Positions 7,610 to 14,311 of a DNA stretch of 28,299 nucleotides are shown piece by piece. A program made the translations under genes and the position numbers. The DNA is taken from the NCBI GenBank assembly GCA_016781775.1, contig JADDPR010000412.1, forward strand, positions 1 through 28,299, in the 5' to 3' direction. Each line of letters starts with the position of its first letter. Position 1 is the first letter of the stretch. The stretch is from Rubrobacter sp. GTDB taxonomy: Bacteria; Actinomycetota; Rubrobacteria; Rubrobacterales; Rubrobacteraceae. A model generated the notes under the pieces. The model was given only the letters and a program-made list of their open reading frames with translations. It was not told the origin of the DNA and ran no database searches.

Positions 7610-8047
7610 TCAGTCCACGGTCCCCACGAGGGACCACGCGCCGTCTTCGCGCGCGAGGTCCACGATCGCCCCGTCCGAGAGGAGCGCGCGCACGACGACC
7701 CTGTCCCTGGCCTCCTCCTCGCTCCACCACCCGCCAACCTCCCGCCAGCGGGCGAGGGTCTCCACCACCTTCCGCTCCCCGCCGCGCCTCCTCTGACGCC
7801 TACCGGGCGGCCGAAGGACGAGCACACGCCCCCGGCGGCGTTCGACCTCGACGGGCTCCTCCGACGCGTGGACCGACCGCCCTCCCCAGCCGGTCCTCCC
7901 TACCTCGGAGGCCCTGCACAGCCACGGCGCGCCGAGCAGGTGCTCCGCGACGGCCCTCCTGGACTCGCGCGTTGAGAACAGGGGCTCCTCGAACCCTTGC
8001 GGCCGCAAAGGATAGCGGTGTATCTCCGAAACGCCGGCTCCCTCCAC
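7610..8047 (-). CDS. DUF6504-like protein upstream of dnaE2
   Basis: The start ATG (complement 8045-8047, MEGAGVSEIHRYPLRPQGFEE) follows a purine-rich GGGGGAGAGG site. The product is 145 residues and soluble. The C-terminal ~75 residues match the pattern I recall for DUF6504: a basic patch (RPPGRRQRRRGGER), then VVETLARWREVGGWW, then DGAIVDLAREDGAWSLVGTVD. DUF6504 proteins are typically encoded beside imuB/dnaE2 in actinobacteria and are thought to accompany the mutasome; their biochemical role is unknown. The N-terminal ~70 residues are unassigned. It ends 17 bases before the dnaE2 start, so both are surely co-transcribed. The ~210-base leader between it and the LexA box has no convincing gene, although other starts upstream cannot be excluded. 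Confidence 0.6.
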   Translation of the reverse strand: MEGAGVSEIHRYPLRPQGFEEPLFSTRESRRAVAEHLLGAPWLCRASEVGRTGWGGRSVHASEEPVEVERRRGRVLVLRPPGRRQRRRGGERKVVETLARWREVGGWWSEEEARDRVVVRALLSDGAIVDLAREDGAWSLVGTVD

Positions 8048-8257
8048 CTCTCCCCCTTCCGTACGGGAGGAGCACGCGCCGTTGGGGGCAGGAAGGGGTG
8101 GGGAGGCCCGTCCTCTCCGGGTACAATCCGGAGGGCGGGCGTCCTCATCTTCCCAACACCCTCGCGGACCGCTCCTGGTTGGCCGCCGGTCGGTCTCGCG
8201 AGGCCCGGGGTGGGGGCGCTCCTCTTTTCGTCTACTTCTGCCGCATCCACGCTACCA

Positions 8258-8271
8258 CAAACCGTAGTTTG
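8258..8271. promoter_or_regulatory. LexA operator candidate, CAAAC-N4-GTTTG
   Basis: CAAACCGTAGTTTG is a perfect 5+5 palindrome with a four-base centre. It has the architecture of the Gram-positive/actinobacterial SOS box (GAAC-N4-GTTC), differing by A for G at one outer position and the matching T for C. It lies between the divergent lexA (start 8330) and the DUF6504-dnaE2 unit (start 8047), and overlaps the proposed lexA -35 element. Confidence 0.7.
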
Positions 8272-8297
8272 CAGTCTAGGGCGACATGCAGTAAGGT
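8269..8297 (+). promoter_or_regulatory. Proposed lexA promoter overlapping the LexA box
   Basis: TTGCAG (8269-8274) and TAAGGT (8292-8297) are separated by 17 bases, ideal for a housekeeping sigma-70 promoter although each hexamer matches the consensus at only three positions. The -35 element overlaps the palindrome at 8258-8271, consistent with autorepression. The leader to the start codon would be about 25 bases. Confidence 0.45.
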
Positions 8298-8329
8298 GGC
8301 CGCGAGACCTTTGGCGAAGGGGGTGCGGG

Positions 8330-8980
8330 ATGGTGCCCGAGAATTGGAAGATTAGGATGGAGATGCTCCGTCACCTGGCCCGCGTGGCCGCCAGGGGCGA
8401 GGGCGCGCCGAGCGTGCGCGAGGTTGGGGAGGCCATGGGGCTCAGAAGCTCGCAGACGGCGTATAAGCACCTCAAGAAGCTGGCGGAGACAGGGTACGTC
8501 GAGCGGGAGGGCGCATCGAGGCGCGCGAGGGGCATCCGGCTCACCGAGAAGGGCTGGGAGGCGGCGGGCGAGATGCCGCTCTTGGGTAGGATCGCCGCCG
8601 GGCGGGGTCTGGAGGCCGTGGAGGTGGGGGACGAGGCGTACTCGTTGGCCGCGGAGCTTCTGGGCTCGCGCTCCGGCAAGCCGCGGTACCTGTTGCGCGT
8701 CGTGGGGCAGTCCATGATCGGGGCGCACATCGCCGACGGGGACCTGCTGGTGGTCGAGGAGGACGAGGACCCGCCGGACGGGACCGTGGTCGCGGCGCTG
8801 CTGCGCGGTGGCGAAGAGGTGACCGTCAAGAGGCTCTACCGCGAAAGGGACGAAGTCGGGGAAACCTTGAGGCTCAGGCCCGAGAACGGCGACCACGAGG
8901 ACCTCGTCGTGCCCGCCGAGGACGTCACCGTTCAGGGTCGGGTCGTCTACGTGGTCCACCCGCCCAGGGGGAGGCGTTAG
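8330..8980 (+). CDS. lexA: LexA repressor, SOS response regulator
   Basis: The ATG at 8330 follows AAGGGGG at 8317-8323; a GTG directly after it is an alternative start. The 216-residue product has the LexA winged helix-turn-helix at residues ~27-60 (PSVREVGEAMGLRSSQTAY, then HLKKLAETGYVERE). The self-cleavage site is Ala90-Gly91 in GRIAAGRGLEA. The S24 peptidase domain has the catalytic Ser128 (VVGQSMIGAHIADGDLL) and Lys167 (EVTVKRLYRE). All key residues are present, so it should be cleaved upon RecA-filament formation. It is transcribed divergently from the DUF6504-dnaE2 unit with a palindromic operator between them, so it probably represses both itself and the mutagenic polymerase. No co-transcribed downstream gene is obvious. 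Confidence 0.95.
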   Translation: MVPENWKIRMEMLRHLARVAARGEGAPSVREVGEAMGLRSSQTAYKHLKKLAETGYVEREGASRRARGIRLTEKGWEAAGEMPLLGRIAAGRGLEAVEVGDEAYSLAAELLGSRSGKPRYLLRVVGQSMIGAHIADGDLLVVEEDEDPPDGTVVAALLRGGEEVTVKRLYRERDEVGETLRLRPENGDHEDLVVPAEDVTVQGRVVYVVHPPRGRR

Positions 8981-9053
8981 GGAAGGGGCCTCTCAGACGA
9001 GGTGCGAGGGTGAGTGTGGTCACGGGGCGTCCACTTCGCGGGGCTCGTGAGGA

Positions 9054-9059
9054 TAAAAT
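9054..9059 (+). promoter_or_regulatory. Possible -10 element (TAAAAT followed by CCG)
   Basis: TAAAATCCG sits in an otherwise GC-rich gap, 97 bases upstream of the ACT-DUF5612 start. The same TANAATCC form occurs ahead of other genes in the window (see 16645 and 22346). No good -35 hexamer is visible. Confidence 0.35.
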
Positions 9060-9130
9060 CCGCCTTCGTCAGGCCGAGCGAGAGGTAGCCCTTAAGATGC
9101 GCCACGCTGAAGAGAGATTCGTCCCGTCGC

Positions 9131-9145
9131 CCCCGTACTACGGGG
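9131..9145. repeat. Palindrome CCCCGTA-C-TACGGGG overlapping a ribosome site
   Basis: Seven-base arms are exact reverse complements around a single C. In RNA, CCCCGT and ACGGGG could pair around a three-base loop and would cover part of the GGGGAGG ribosome site (9142-9148) of the gene starting at 9156. It could be a protein operator or a translation-inhibiting hairpin. Confidence 0.6.
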
Positions 9146-9155
9146 AGGTGCGTCC

Positions 9156-9848
9156 GTGAGCGAGGTTGGGGCGGGGCGCCCGGCGCCTCTCGCCCTCATG
9201 ATCGGCACGGCGGCCGACGAGCCCGGGATCCTGTACGAGCTGACGCGCGTCATCTTCGAGCACGGGGCGAACATAAGCTACGTCGACATCGCCGAGCGGC
9301 GCGAGGGCTCCTCGACGGTCTACTTCGAGCTGGAGGAGGTCGGCGGGGATACCGGGGCTGCGGAGGTTTTGATCCGCGACCTCAAGGCGCTGCCGGTCGT
9401 GCGGGAGGTGGAGCGGGCGCCGTCATTCGCCAAGGTTTACGGCAAGAGGATCATCGTCGTCGGCGGCGGGGCCCAGGTGGGCCAGGTGGTCGTGGGCGCG
9501 GTAGCGGAGGCCGACCGCCACAACATCCGCGGAGAGAAGATCTCCGTGGACACCATCCCGCTCGTCGGGGAGGAGGACCTAGCCGCAGCCGTGCGCGCCG
9601 TCGCCCGCCTCCCGCGCGCGGTGGCCCTCGTCCTCGCCGGAGCCCTCATGGGCGGCGACGTCGCCCGGGCCGTCCGCGAGATCCGCGAGAAGGGCATAAT
9701 CGTCCTCTCGCTCAACATGGCCGGGGGCGTCCCCGACGCCGCCGACCTCGTGGTAAGCGACCCGGTGCAGTGCGGCGTGATGGCCGTAATGGCCGTCTCC
9801 TCCTCCGCCCGCTTCGACATCCGCCGCCAGACGGGCCGCCGATATTGA
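9156..9848 (+). CDS. ACT domain / DUF5612 protein
   Basis: The GTG start at 9156 has GGGGAGG eight bases upstream. The 230-residue soluble protein has an N-terminal ACT domain (residues ~12-85: IGTAADEPGILYELTRVIFE, HGANISYVDIAER). A second domain follows: KRIIVVGGGAQVGQVVVGAV, EADRHNIRGEKISVDTIP, LAGALMGGDVARAVREI and LVVSDPVQCGVMAVMAVS. This second domain is what I recall as DUF5612, best known from methanogenic archaea. ACT domains bind small ligands, often amino acids; the GGGAQVGQ loop looks like a nucleotide- or phosphate-binding turn, but the function is unknown. The 175-base gap after lexA contains a -10-like TAAAAT and a palindrome over the ribosome site, suggesting independent control. 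Confidence 0.82.
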   Translation: MSEVGAGRPAPLALMIGTAADEPGILYELTRVIFEHGANISYVDIAERREGSSTVYFELEEVGGDTGAAEVLIRDLKALPVVREVERAPSFAKVYGKRIIVVGGGAQVGQVVVGAVAEADRHNIRGEKISVDTIPLVGEEDLAAAVRAVARLPRAVALVLAGALMGGDVARAVREIREKGIIVLSLNMAGGVPDAADLVVSDPVQCGVMAVMAVSSSARFDIRRQTGRRY

Positions 9849-9873
9849 GGCGGGTCGCGCAAGGATCTCCCGT

Positions 9874-9897
9874 AACCCCCGGACTTCGGCGGTTTTT
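9874..9897 (+). terminator. Rho-independent terminator after the ACT-DUF5612 gene
   Basis: The arms AACCCCCG (9874-9881) and CGGCGGTT (9887-9894) pair at seven of eight positions around GACTT, followed by TTTTT (9893-9897). It lies 26 bases after the stop at 9848 and overlaps the end of the convergent WYL gene. Confidence 0.6.
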
Positions 9898-10864
9898 ACG
9901 AGGGCACCTTATCCTCGGTGCGCTCCGCCAGAGCCGCGACCTCCGTGGCGTGGCGCTTGAGGGCATCCCGTAGCTCTGGCGGGTTTCTGACCACCAGAGG
10001 GTAGAACAATCCTGCGACGACGCGCGCCATCCCGTCCAGGTTGCCGGTGGTGCAGCGCATTAGCACCCCTCCTTCCGTCTCCTCCAGCGAGGCCAGCATC
10101 GGAGTCACCCCTTCTCGGGCGCGCTCCATGCTCGTCTGGAGCAGCACCTCGACCTCCCACGGCCCATGCGCGTTCGCCACCGCCCCGAGCACCGCCTCCG
10201 GGGCGTCCAGCTCGGGAGGTCGCTCGAACGTCTCGTCCAGGACCTCCGTCCCCAGCATCCTGTCGAGCCTGAAAAGACGCGCGCCCCCTCGCAGGTGGCA
10301 GTGGCTGAAGAGATGCCAGCGGCCCTCCCTCTGCAGCACGGCGTAGGGATCCACCACCCTGCTCGTCTCCTCGCGCCGGACCGATCGGTAGCGCAAGCGG
10401 ACCCGTCGTCGTTCGCCCACCGCGCCCGCCAGCCCCGAGACCACCCCGCTGTCCGGCGGGTTCACCGGTGGGACCACGGACAGGGTGACGGTTTGCTCCA
10501 AGGTCCGAAGCTTGTCGCGTAGGGTTTCGGGCATCACCCGTTCGACCTTCGCAAGAGCCCCCTCCACGGCCGGCGCCAGATCCGCAAGGCCGAGGCCGCG
10601 CGCCGCCAGGAGCCCTAGCGCCAGCCCCAACGCCTCCCCATCGGTGAACATCAACGGCGGCATCTTGTAGCCTCGCTTCAGGGAGTAGGCGCCGTAGCGG
10701 CCTCGCTCCCCTTCAACCGGTATCCCCATCTCCTGCAGGGTCGCGACGTAGCGGCGCACCGTGCGCCCGTCCACCTCCAGCCTACGAGCGAGCTCCCGGC
10801 CGCTGATCTTTCGCGATTGGAGGATCTCCAGGACCGTCAACACCCGCGCCGTCGGACGATGCAC
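9896..10864 (-). CDS. WYL-domain transcriptional regulator (YafY-type, HTH + WYL)
   Basis: The best start is GTG (complement 10862-10864, VHRPTARVLTVLEILQS), five bases after GAGGGAG. A longer frame to 10882 exists, but its first six codons are this ribosome site. The product is 322 residues. An N-terminal winged helix (ISGRELARRLEVDGRTVRRY, LQEMGIPVEGERGRYGAY) precedes a helical linker. The WYL domain (~130-205) reads RRVRLRYRSV, then VDPYAVLQREGRWHLFSHC, with His replacing the signature Tyr, then LFRLDRM, and a WCX-type C-terminus follows. Such proteins sense small ligands or nucleic acid and regulate adjacent genes. It is divergent from an MFS exporter; the intervening palindrome at 10887-10899 is a likely operator. 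Exporter control is inferred from context. Confidence 0.9.
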   Translation of the reverse strand: MHRPTARVLTVLEILQSRKISGRELARRLEVDGRTVRRYVATLQEMGIPVEGERGRYGAYSLKRGYKMPPLMFTDGEALGLALGLLAARGLGLADLAPAVEGALAKVERVMPETLRDKLRTLEQTVTLSVVPPVNPPDSGVVSGLAGAVGERRRVRLRYRSVRREETSRVVDPYAVLQREGRWHLFSHCHLRGGARLFRLDRMLGTEVLDETFERPPELDAPEAVLGAVANAHGPWEVEVLLQTSMERAREGVTPMLASLEETEGGVLMRCTTGNLDGMARVVAGLFYPLVVRNPPELRDALKRHATEVAALAERTEDKVPS

Positions 10865-10886
10865 CTTTACTCCCTCTCCCAATGTA

Positions 10887-10899
10887 GAGAAATTTTCTC
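10887..10899. promoter_or_regulatory. Operator candidate GAGAA-ATT-TTCTC in the WYL/MFS divergent region
   Basis: This perfect five-base palindrome with a three-base centre is the only AT-rich block in the short region between the WYL regulator start (10864) and the exporter gene. Its position, 22 bases from the regulator start, suits autoregulation and control of the transporter. Confidence 0.5.
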
Positions 10900-10982
10900 G
10901 AAGCGCTCCTTAATTAGGACCGAGTATGGCCCATTACGCCCGTATCCTCAACGGGATCTGGAAAGCCGACCTGGAGGTGCTG

Positions 10983-12470
10983 GTGATCGGGGAGAAGAGG
11001 ACGAAACCGGGCGTTTCGGTTACCGAGGGGAAGCCGCACGGGCTACGGTGGTGGGCTCTGGCGGTGCTCTCGCTGGTGCAGTTTATGTTGGTTCTGGACG
11101 CCACCGTGGTCAACGTGGCGCTGCCGCCCATAGAGCGCGACCTGGGGATGGGAGCGGCGGGGCTCGCCTGGGTTGTCAACGGTTACGCGCTGACCTTCGG
11201 CGGCCTCCTATTGCTCGGGGGCAGGCTGGCCGACCTCTTCGGGCGCAGGCGCGTCTTTCTCGCCGGCTTGGGCGTCTTCGCGTCGGCTTCGGCCGCGGCG
11301 GGGCTCTCCTTCGGCCCGGAGACGCTGGTGGCGAGCCGCTTCTTGCAGGGCGCGGGGGCGGCCCTGGTGGCGCCGGCGGCCCTCTCGATGGTGACCTTGC
11401 TGTTTACCGAGCAAAGGGAGCGCGCGACGGCGCTCTCGATCTGGGGCGGCCTAGCGGGGTTGGGGGCCACCGCCGGAGTGATCTTGGGGGGCGTGCTCTC
11501 CGACCTGGCCTCGTGGCGTTGGATCTTCCTGATCAACCTGCCCGTGGCCGCCGTCGCCTTGGCGCTGGTGCCGTGGCTCGTGGCCGAGAGCCGCAGCTCT
11601 TCCGGGGGACGCGGGCGGCTCGACGTGCCCGGCGCGCTGCTCGTCACCGCCGGGCTCTCGCTGGTGGTGTTCGCGCTGCTCGGCAAAGGAGAGGCCCCGT
11701 GGGTCTCGATCGCGGTTCTCGTACCGCTCGTCGGGGGGCTCACCCTCGTCGGGCTCTTCGTCGCCGTGGAGGCGCGCACGAAGAACCCGCTCGTGCCCCT
11801 ACGATTCTTCTCTCGCTCCGGGACCCGCTCGGCGGCCTACGCGATCTTGATGCTCGCCAACGGGGCCATGATGGCGATGTACTTCTCGCTCTCGCTTTAC
11901 ATGCAGCAGATTCTGGGCTTCTCGCCGCTCTGGGCGGGGCTCGCCTACCTTCCTTTGTGCGCCGCCTTCTTCATCGGCATCGGCGCGAGCTCGCGGCTGG
12001 TACGGCGGCTGGGGGCGAGAACGGTGATAACCGGGGGCCTGATCGTCGCGGCGGCGGGCCTCGCGCTGCTCTCCGGGGTCTCCGCGGACGGCTCCTACCC
12101 CAACGACGTGTTGCCGGGCATGCTGGTGGTGCCCCTCGGGGCCGGCGCGGCCTTCGTCGCCACCACGATCGCGGCGATGGAAGGGACGGGCGAGGAGGAC
12201 GCGGGCCTCGCCAGCGGCGTCCTGAGCACCGCCCAGCAGGTAGGAAACGCCGTGGGGCTCGCGGTCCTGGTCTCCCTGGCGGTGGACCGTGCGAACGGGC
12301 TGCTCTCGGCAGGCGCAGATCCCTCCGTCGCAGTCACGGGCGGCTTCGCGTTCGCCTTCGGCGCGGCCGGCGGGGTGCTCGCCACCGGAGCCCTGCTGGC
12401 CTTCTTCGCGACGCGAAGCCGGGTAGCCCCCTGGGTCGAGGGAGATCGTCCGGTGGTCGAGCTTCGTTAA
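10983..12470 (+). CDS. MFS drug exporter, DHA2 (EmrB/QacA) family, ~14 TM
   Basis: I place the start at GTG 10983 (VIGEKRTKPGVSV), five bases after GGAGG at 10973-10977. An in-frame ATG at 10926 gives 19 more residues but has a weak site. The 495-residue product starts its first membrane helix at WWALAVLSLVQFMLVLDATVVNVALPP, split here as WWALAVLSLVQF and LVLDATVVNVALPP; LDATVVNVALP is the classic DHA2 helix-1 motif. Motif A is GGRLADLFGRRRVF and the antiporter motif C is near GLGATAGVILGGVLSDL. About 14 hydrophobic segments follow, with a proton-driven drug/H+ antiport mechanism expected. The substrate is unknown. It is divergent from the WYL regulator and runs alone; the next gene begins 123 bases later. 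Confidence 0.92.
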   Translation: MIGEKRTKPGVSVTEGKPHGLRWWALAVLSLVQFMLVLDATVVNVALPPIERDLGMGAAGLAWVVNGYALTFGGLLLLGGRLADLFGRRRVFLAGLGVFASASAAAGLSFGPETLVASRFLQGAGAALVAPAALSMVTLLFTEQRERATALSIWGGLAGLGATAGVILGGVLSDLASWRWIFLINLPVAAVALALVPWLVAESRSSSGGRGRLDVPGALLVTAGLSLVVFALLGKGEAPWVSIAVLVPLVGGLTLVGLFVAVEARTKNPLVPLRFFSRSGTRSAAYAILMLANGAMMAMYFSLSLYMQQILGFSPLWAGLAYLPLCAAFFIGIGASSRLVRRLGARTVITGGLIVAAAGLALLSGVSADGSYPNDVLPGMLVVPLGAGAAFVATTIAAMEGTGEEDAGLASGVLSTAQQVGNAVGLAVLVSLAVDRANGLLSAGADPSVAVTGGFAFAFGAAGGVLATGALLAFFATRSRVAPWVEGDRPVVELR

Positions 12471-12593
12471 CATCGGGGACGGAGGGAGGCCGGACTGGTC
12501 CTCCCGGCGGAACGTGATGGCGCGCCTACCCGGGCGCCGCCACCCTAACCGATTGTCCGTACCGGGAGCCCATGGGCGAGCCGAAGGAGGGGT

Positions 12594-13775
12594 ATGCCGA
12601 AGCGAACGTCGAAGAACCCAGACACCGCGAAAGACGGGTCGGGCGAGGCGCTGGGGCTGCGCGCGCTCAACCGCGCCACGCTGGAGCGGCAGATGCTGCT
12701 CGGCCGCCACGAGCTGCCCGCCCTGGAGGCGATCGAGCACCTCGTCGGCATGCAGGCCCAGGCCCCCTACCCGCCCTACGTCGGCCTCTGGACGCGGCTC
12801 GACGGCTTCCGACCCGACGGTCTGGCGCGCCTGATCGAGGAGAGGCGCGCGGTGCGCATAGCGCTGATGCGCAACACCGTACACCTGGTCTCCGCCCGCG
12901 ACTGCCTGAGGCTCCGTCCCCTGGTGCAGCCCGTCCTCGACCGCGGCCTGCGCGCCAACCGCGCCGACCGTGAGGGCATCGAGGGGGTGGACCTGGAGGC
13001 GCTCGTCGCGGCCGGACGCGCCCTGCTCGAGGAGAGGCCGCGTACCGCCAGGGAGCTCGGCGAGCTCCTTGGGGAACGGTGGCCCGAGCGCGACCCCTCC
13101 TCCCTCGCCCGCGCCGTCCGCCACCTCGTGCCGCTGGTCCAGGTGCCGCCCCGCGGCGTTTGGGGAAAGAGCGGGCATCCTACCCACGCCACGGCCGAGG
13201 CCTGGCTAGGCCGCCCCCTCGACCCCGACCCTTCGCCCGAGGAGATGGTAGGGCGCTACCTCGGGGCGTTCGGGCCGGCCACCGTCAAAGATGCGCAGGC
13301 CTGGTCGGGCCTGACCCGGCTCGGGGAGGCCTGCGAGCGGCTCCGTCCGCGCCTCAGCACCTTTTGGGACGAGCGCGGCAGGGAACTGTTCGACCTGCCG
13401 GAGGCCCCGAGGCCCGACCCGGATACTCCGGCACCGCCGCGCTTCCTGCCCGAGTTCGACAACCTGATCCTGTCCCACGCCGACCGCGCCCGCGTCATCG
13501 CGGACGAGCACCGAAAAGCGATCTCCTCCAGGAACGGCATGGTCCCGGCCACCATCCTCGTCGACGGCTTCGTCAGCGGGACGTGGAAGGCGGAGCGGAC
13601 CCGAGGGAGAGCGACGCTCGTGATCGAGCCGTTCGAGCCCTTGCCGAAAGAGGATCGCGACGCTCTGGCCGAGGAGGGAGAGAGGCTGCTGCGGTTCTTG
13701 GCGGAGCCAGAAGGCGCCGAGACGCCCGAGATCCAGTTCGCCGAGGCCCAGCAGAGACCTCGCGGGGCGTCATAG
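12594..13775 (+). CDS. AlkZ-like DNA glycosylase / winged-helix DNA-binding protein (HTH_42)
   Basis: The ATG at 12594 follows GAAGGAGG. The product is 393 residues with a basic N-terminal tail. RALNRATLERQMLLGRHEL and IEHLVGMQAQAPYPPYVGLW contain the QxQ motif (Gln54 and Gln56) that carries the catalytic role in AlkZ/YcaQ-type glycosylases. Further family landmarks are the LMRNTVHLVSARDCL strand-helix, the VQVPPRGVWGKSG wing, FLPEFDNLILSHADR and the C-terminal VDGFVSGTWK strand. Known relatives unhook interstrand crosslinks or protect producers of DNA-alkylating antibiotics; others are only annotated as winged helix DNA-binding. No biosynthetic cluster is nearby, so a general repair role is more likely. 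It is a single gene, convergent with 13955-14308. Confidence 0.88.
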   Translation: MPKRTSKNPDTAKDGSGEALGLRALNRATLERQMLLGRHELPALEAIEHLVGMQAQAPYPPYVGLWTRLDGFRPDGLARLIEERRAVRIALMRNTVHLVSARDCLRLRPLVQPVLDRGLRANRADREGIEGVDLEALVAAGRALLEERPRTARELGELLGERWPERDPSSLARAVRHLVPLVQVPPRGVWGKSGHPTHATAEAWLGRPLDPDPSPEEMVGRYLGAFGPATVKDAQAWSGLTRLGEACERLRPRLSTFWDERGRELFDLPEAPRPDPDTPAPPRFLPEFDNLILSHADRARVIADEHRKAISSRNGMVPATILVDGFVSGTWKAERTRGRATLVIEPFEPLPKEDRDALAEEGERLLRFLAEPEGAETPEIQFAEAQQRPRGAS

Positions 13776-13954
13776 CGAGGATGGATCCAGCCCCGTCGTC
13801 CTTTACGGCTCGCCGCGTGTCTCGACGCAAACCTCGACACAGCCGGCGCTACGCATAACCGTCAACCCGATGGCGGGGACGACGTCGGACCTTCCTGTTC
13901 CGTGGAGTCGATCCGCCTGGGACCGTTGGCAATGCCGTGCCTGACCAAGCCGCC

Positions 13955-14308
13955 TTAACCTTCGTCGGGGAGAGCCTCGACCTTCTCGGCAGCTAGCCCA
14001 TAGCATCTCCTTGCCCCGTCCGGATCGCCGAGATCTTCGTGGGACTTCCCCATGTTCAGGTACAGCGACGGGTAGAAGCCTTCGCCCCTCTCGTCTCCCG
14101 TGGCGTCGGCGCGTTCCAGTGCCTCCTCGTTCCAGCGGAACGTCTCCTCGGCGTTTGATCGTCGGCGGGCCAGGTAATGCGCGGCGGCGCACGTCTCGAA
14201 GTCTTCCTTGCTCTCCACCCAGGCCTGCTCGTAGAACTCCCGCGCGGTCTCTGGCCTACCCTCGCCCTGCATGTCCTTCGCGCGAACCCGAGTTCGTATC
14301 CTTTCCAA
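13955..14308 (-). CDS. Small TPR-like protein (up to 117 aa)
   Basis: The C-terminal part has clear TPR-like helices: FETCAAAHYLARRRSNAEET, FRWNEEALERADATGDERGE, FYPSLYLNMGKSHEDLG and DPDGARRCYGLAAEKVEAL. It resembles small bacterial TPR proteins that recur in actinobacteria without a known function. The start is uncertain. A TTG at 14308 lies three bases after the stop of the lipoprotein gene and would rely on coupling; an ATG at 14272 (MQGEGRPETAREFYEQ) fits the family's usual N-terminus but has GAAGGA too close to be ideal. The tight spacing implies an operon with the lipoprotein. TPR proteins mediate protein contacts; the partner is not known. Confidence 0.7.
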   Translation of the reverse strand: MERIRTRVRAKDMQGEGRPETAREFYEQAWVESKEDFETCAAAHYLARRRSNAEETFRWNEEALERADATGDERGEGFYPSLYLNMGKSHEDLGDPDGARRCYGLAAEKVEALPDEG

Positions 14309-14311
14309 GTT

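Noticed and set aside
3994..7827. 1,277-codon minus-strand open frame overlapping dnaE2
   Set aside because: It is a GC-driven shadow of dnaE2 in another frame. Its only sensible protein is the cupin N-terminus at its end, which is annotated separately.
7900..8250. Possible extra gene in the dnaE2 leader
   Set aside because: No motif, overlaps the DUF6504-like gene in another frame, and composition is typical of a shadow frame.
10817..12517. 566-codon plus-strand frame over the MFS gene
   Set aside because: Arg/Gly-rich frame shadowing the exporter; the membrane helices lie in the other frame.
12518..12542. Hairpin-like TGGCGCGCC...GGCGCCGCCA in the gap after the MFS gene
   Set aside because: Contains a bulge and no T-run, so it is not convincing as a terminator.
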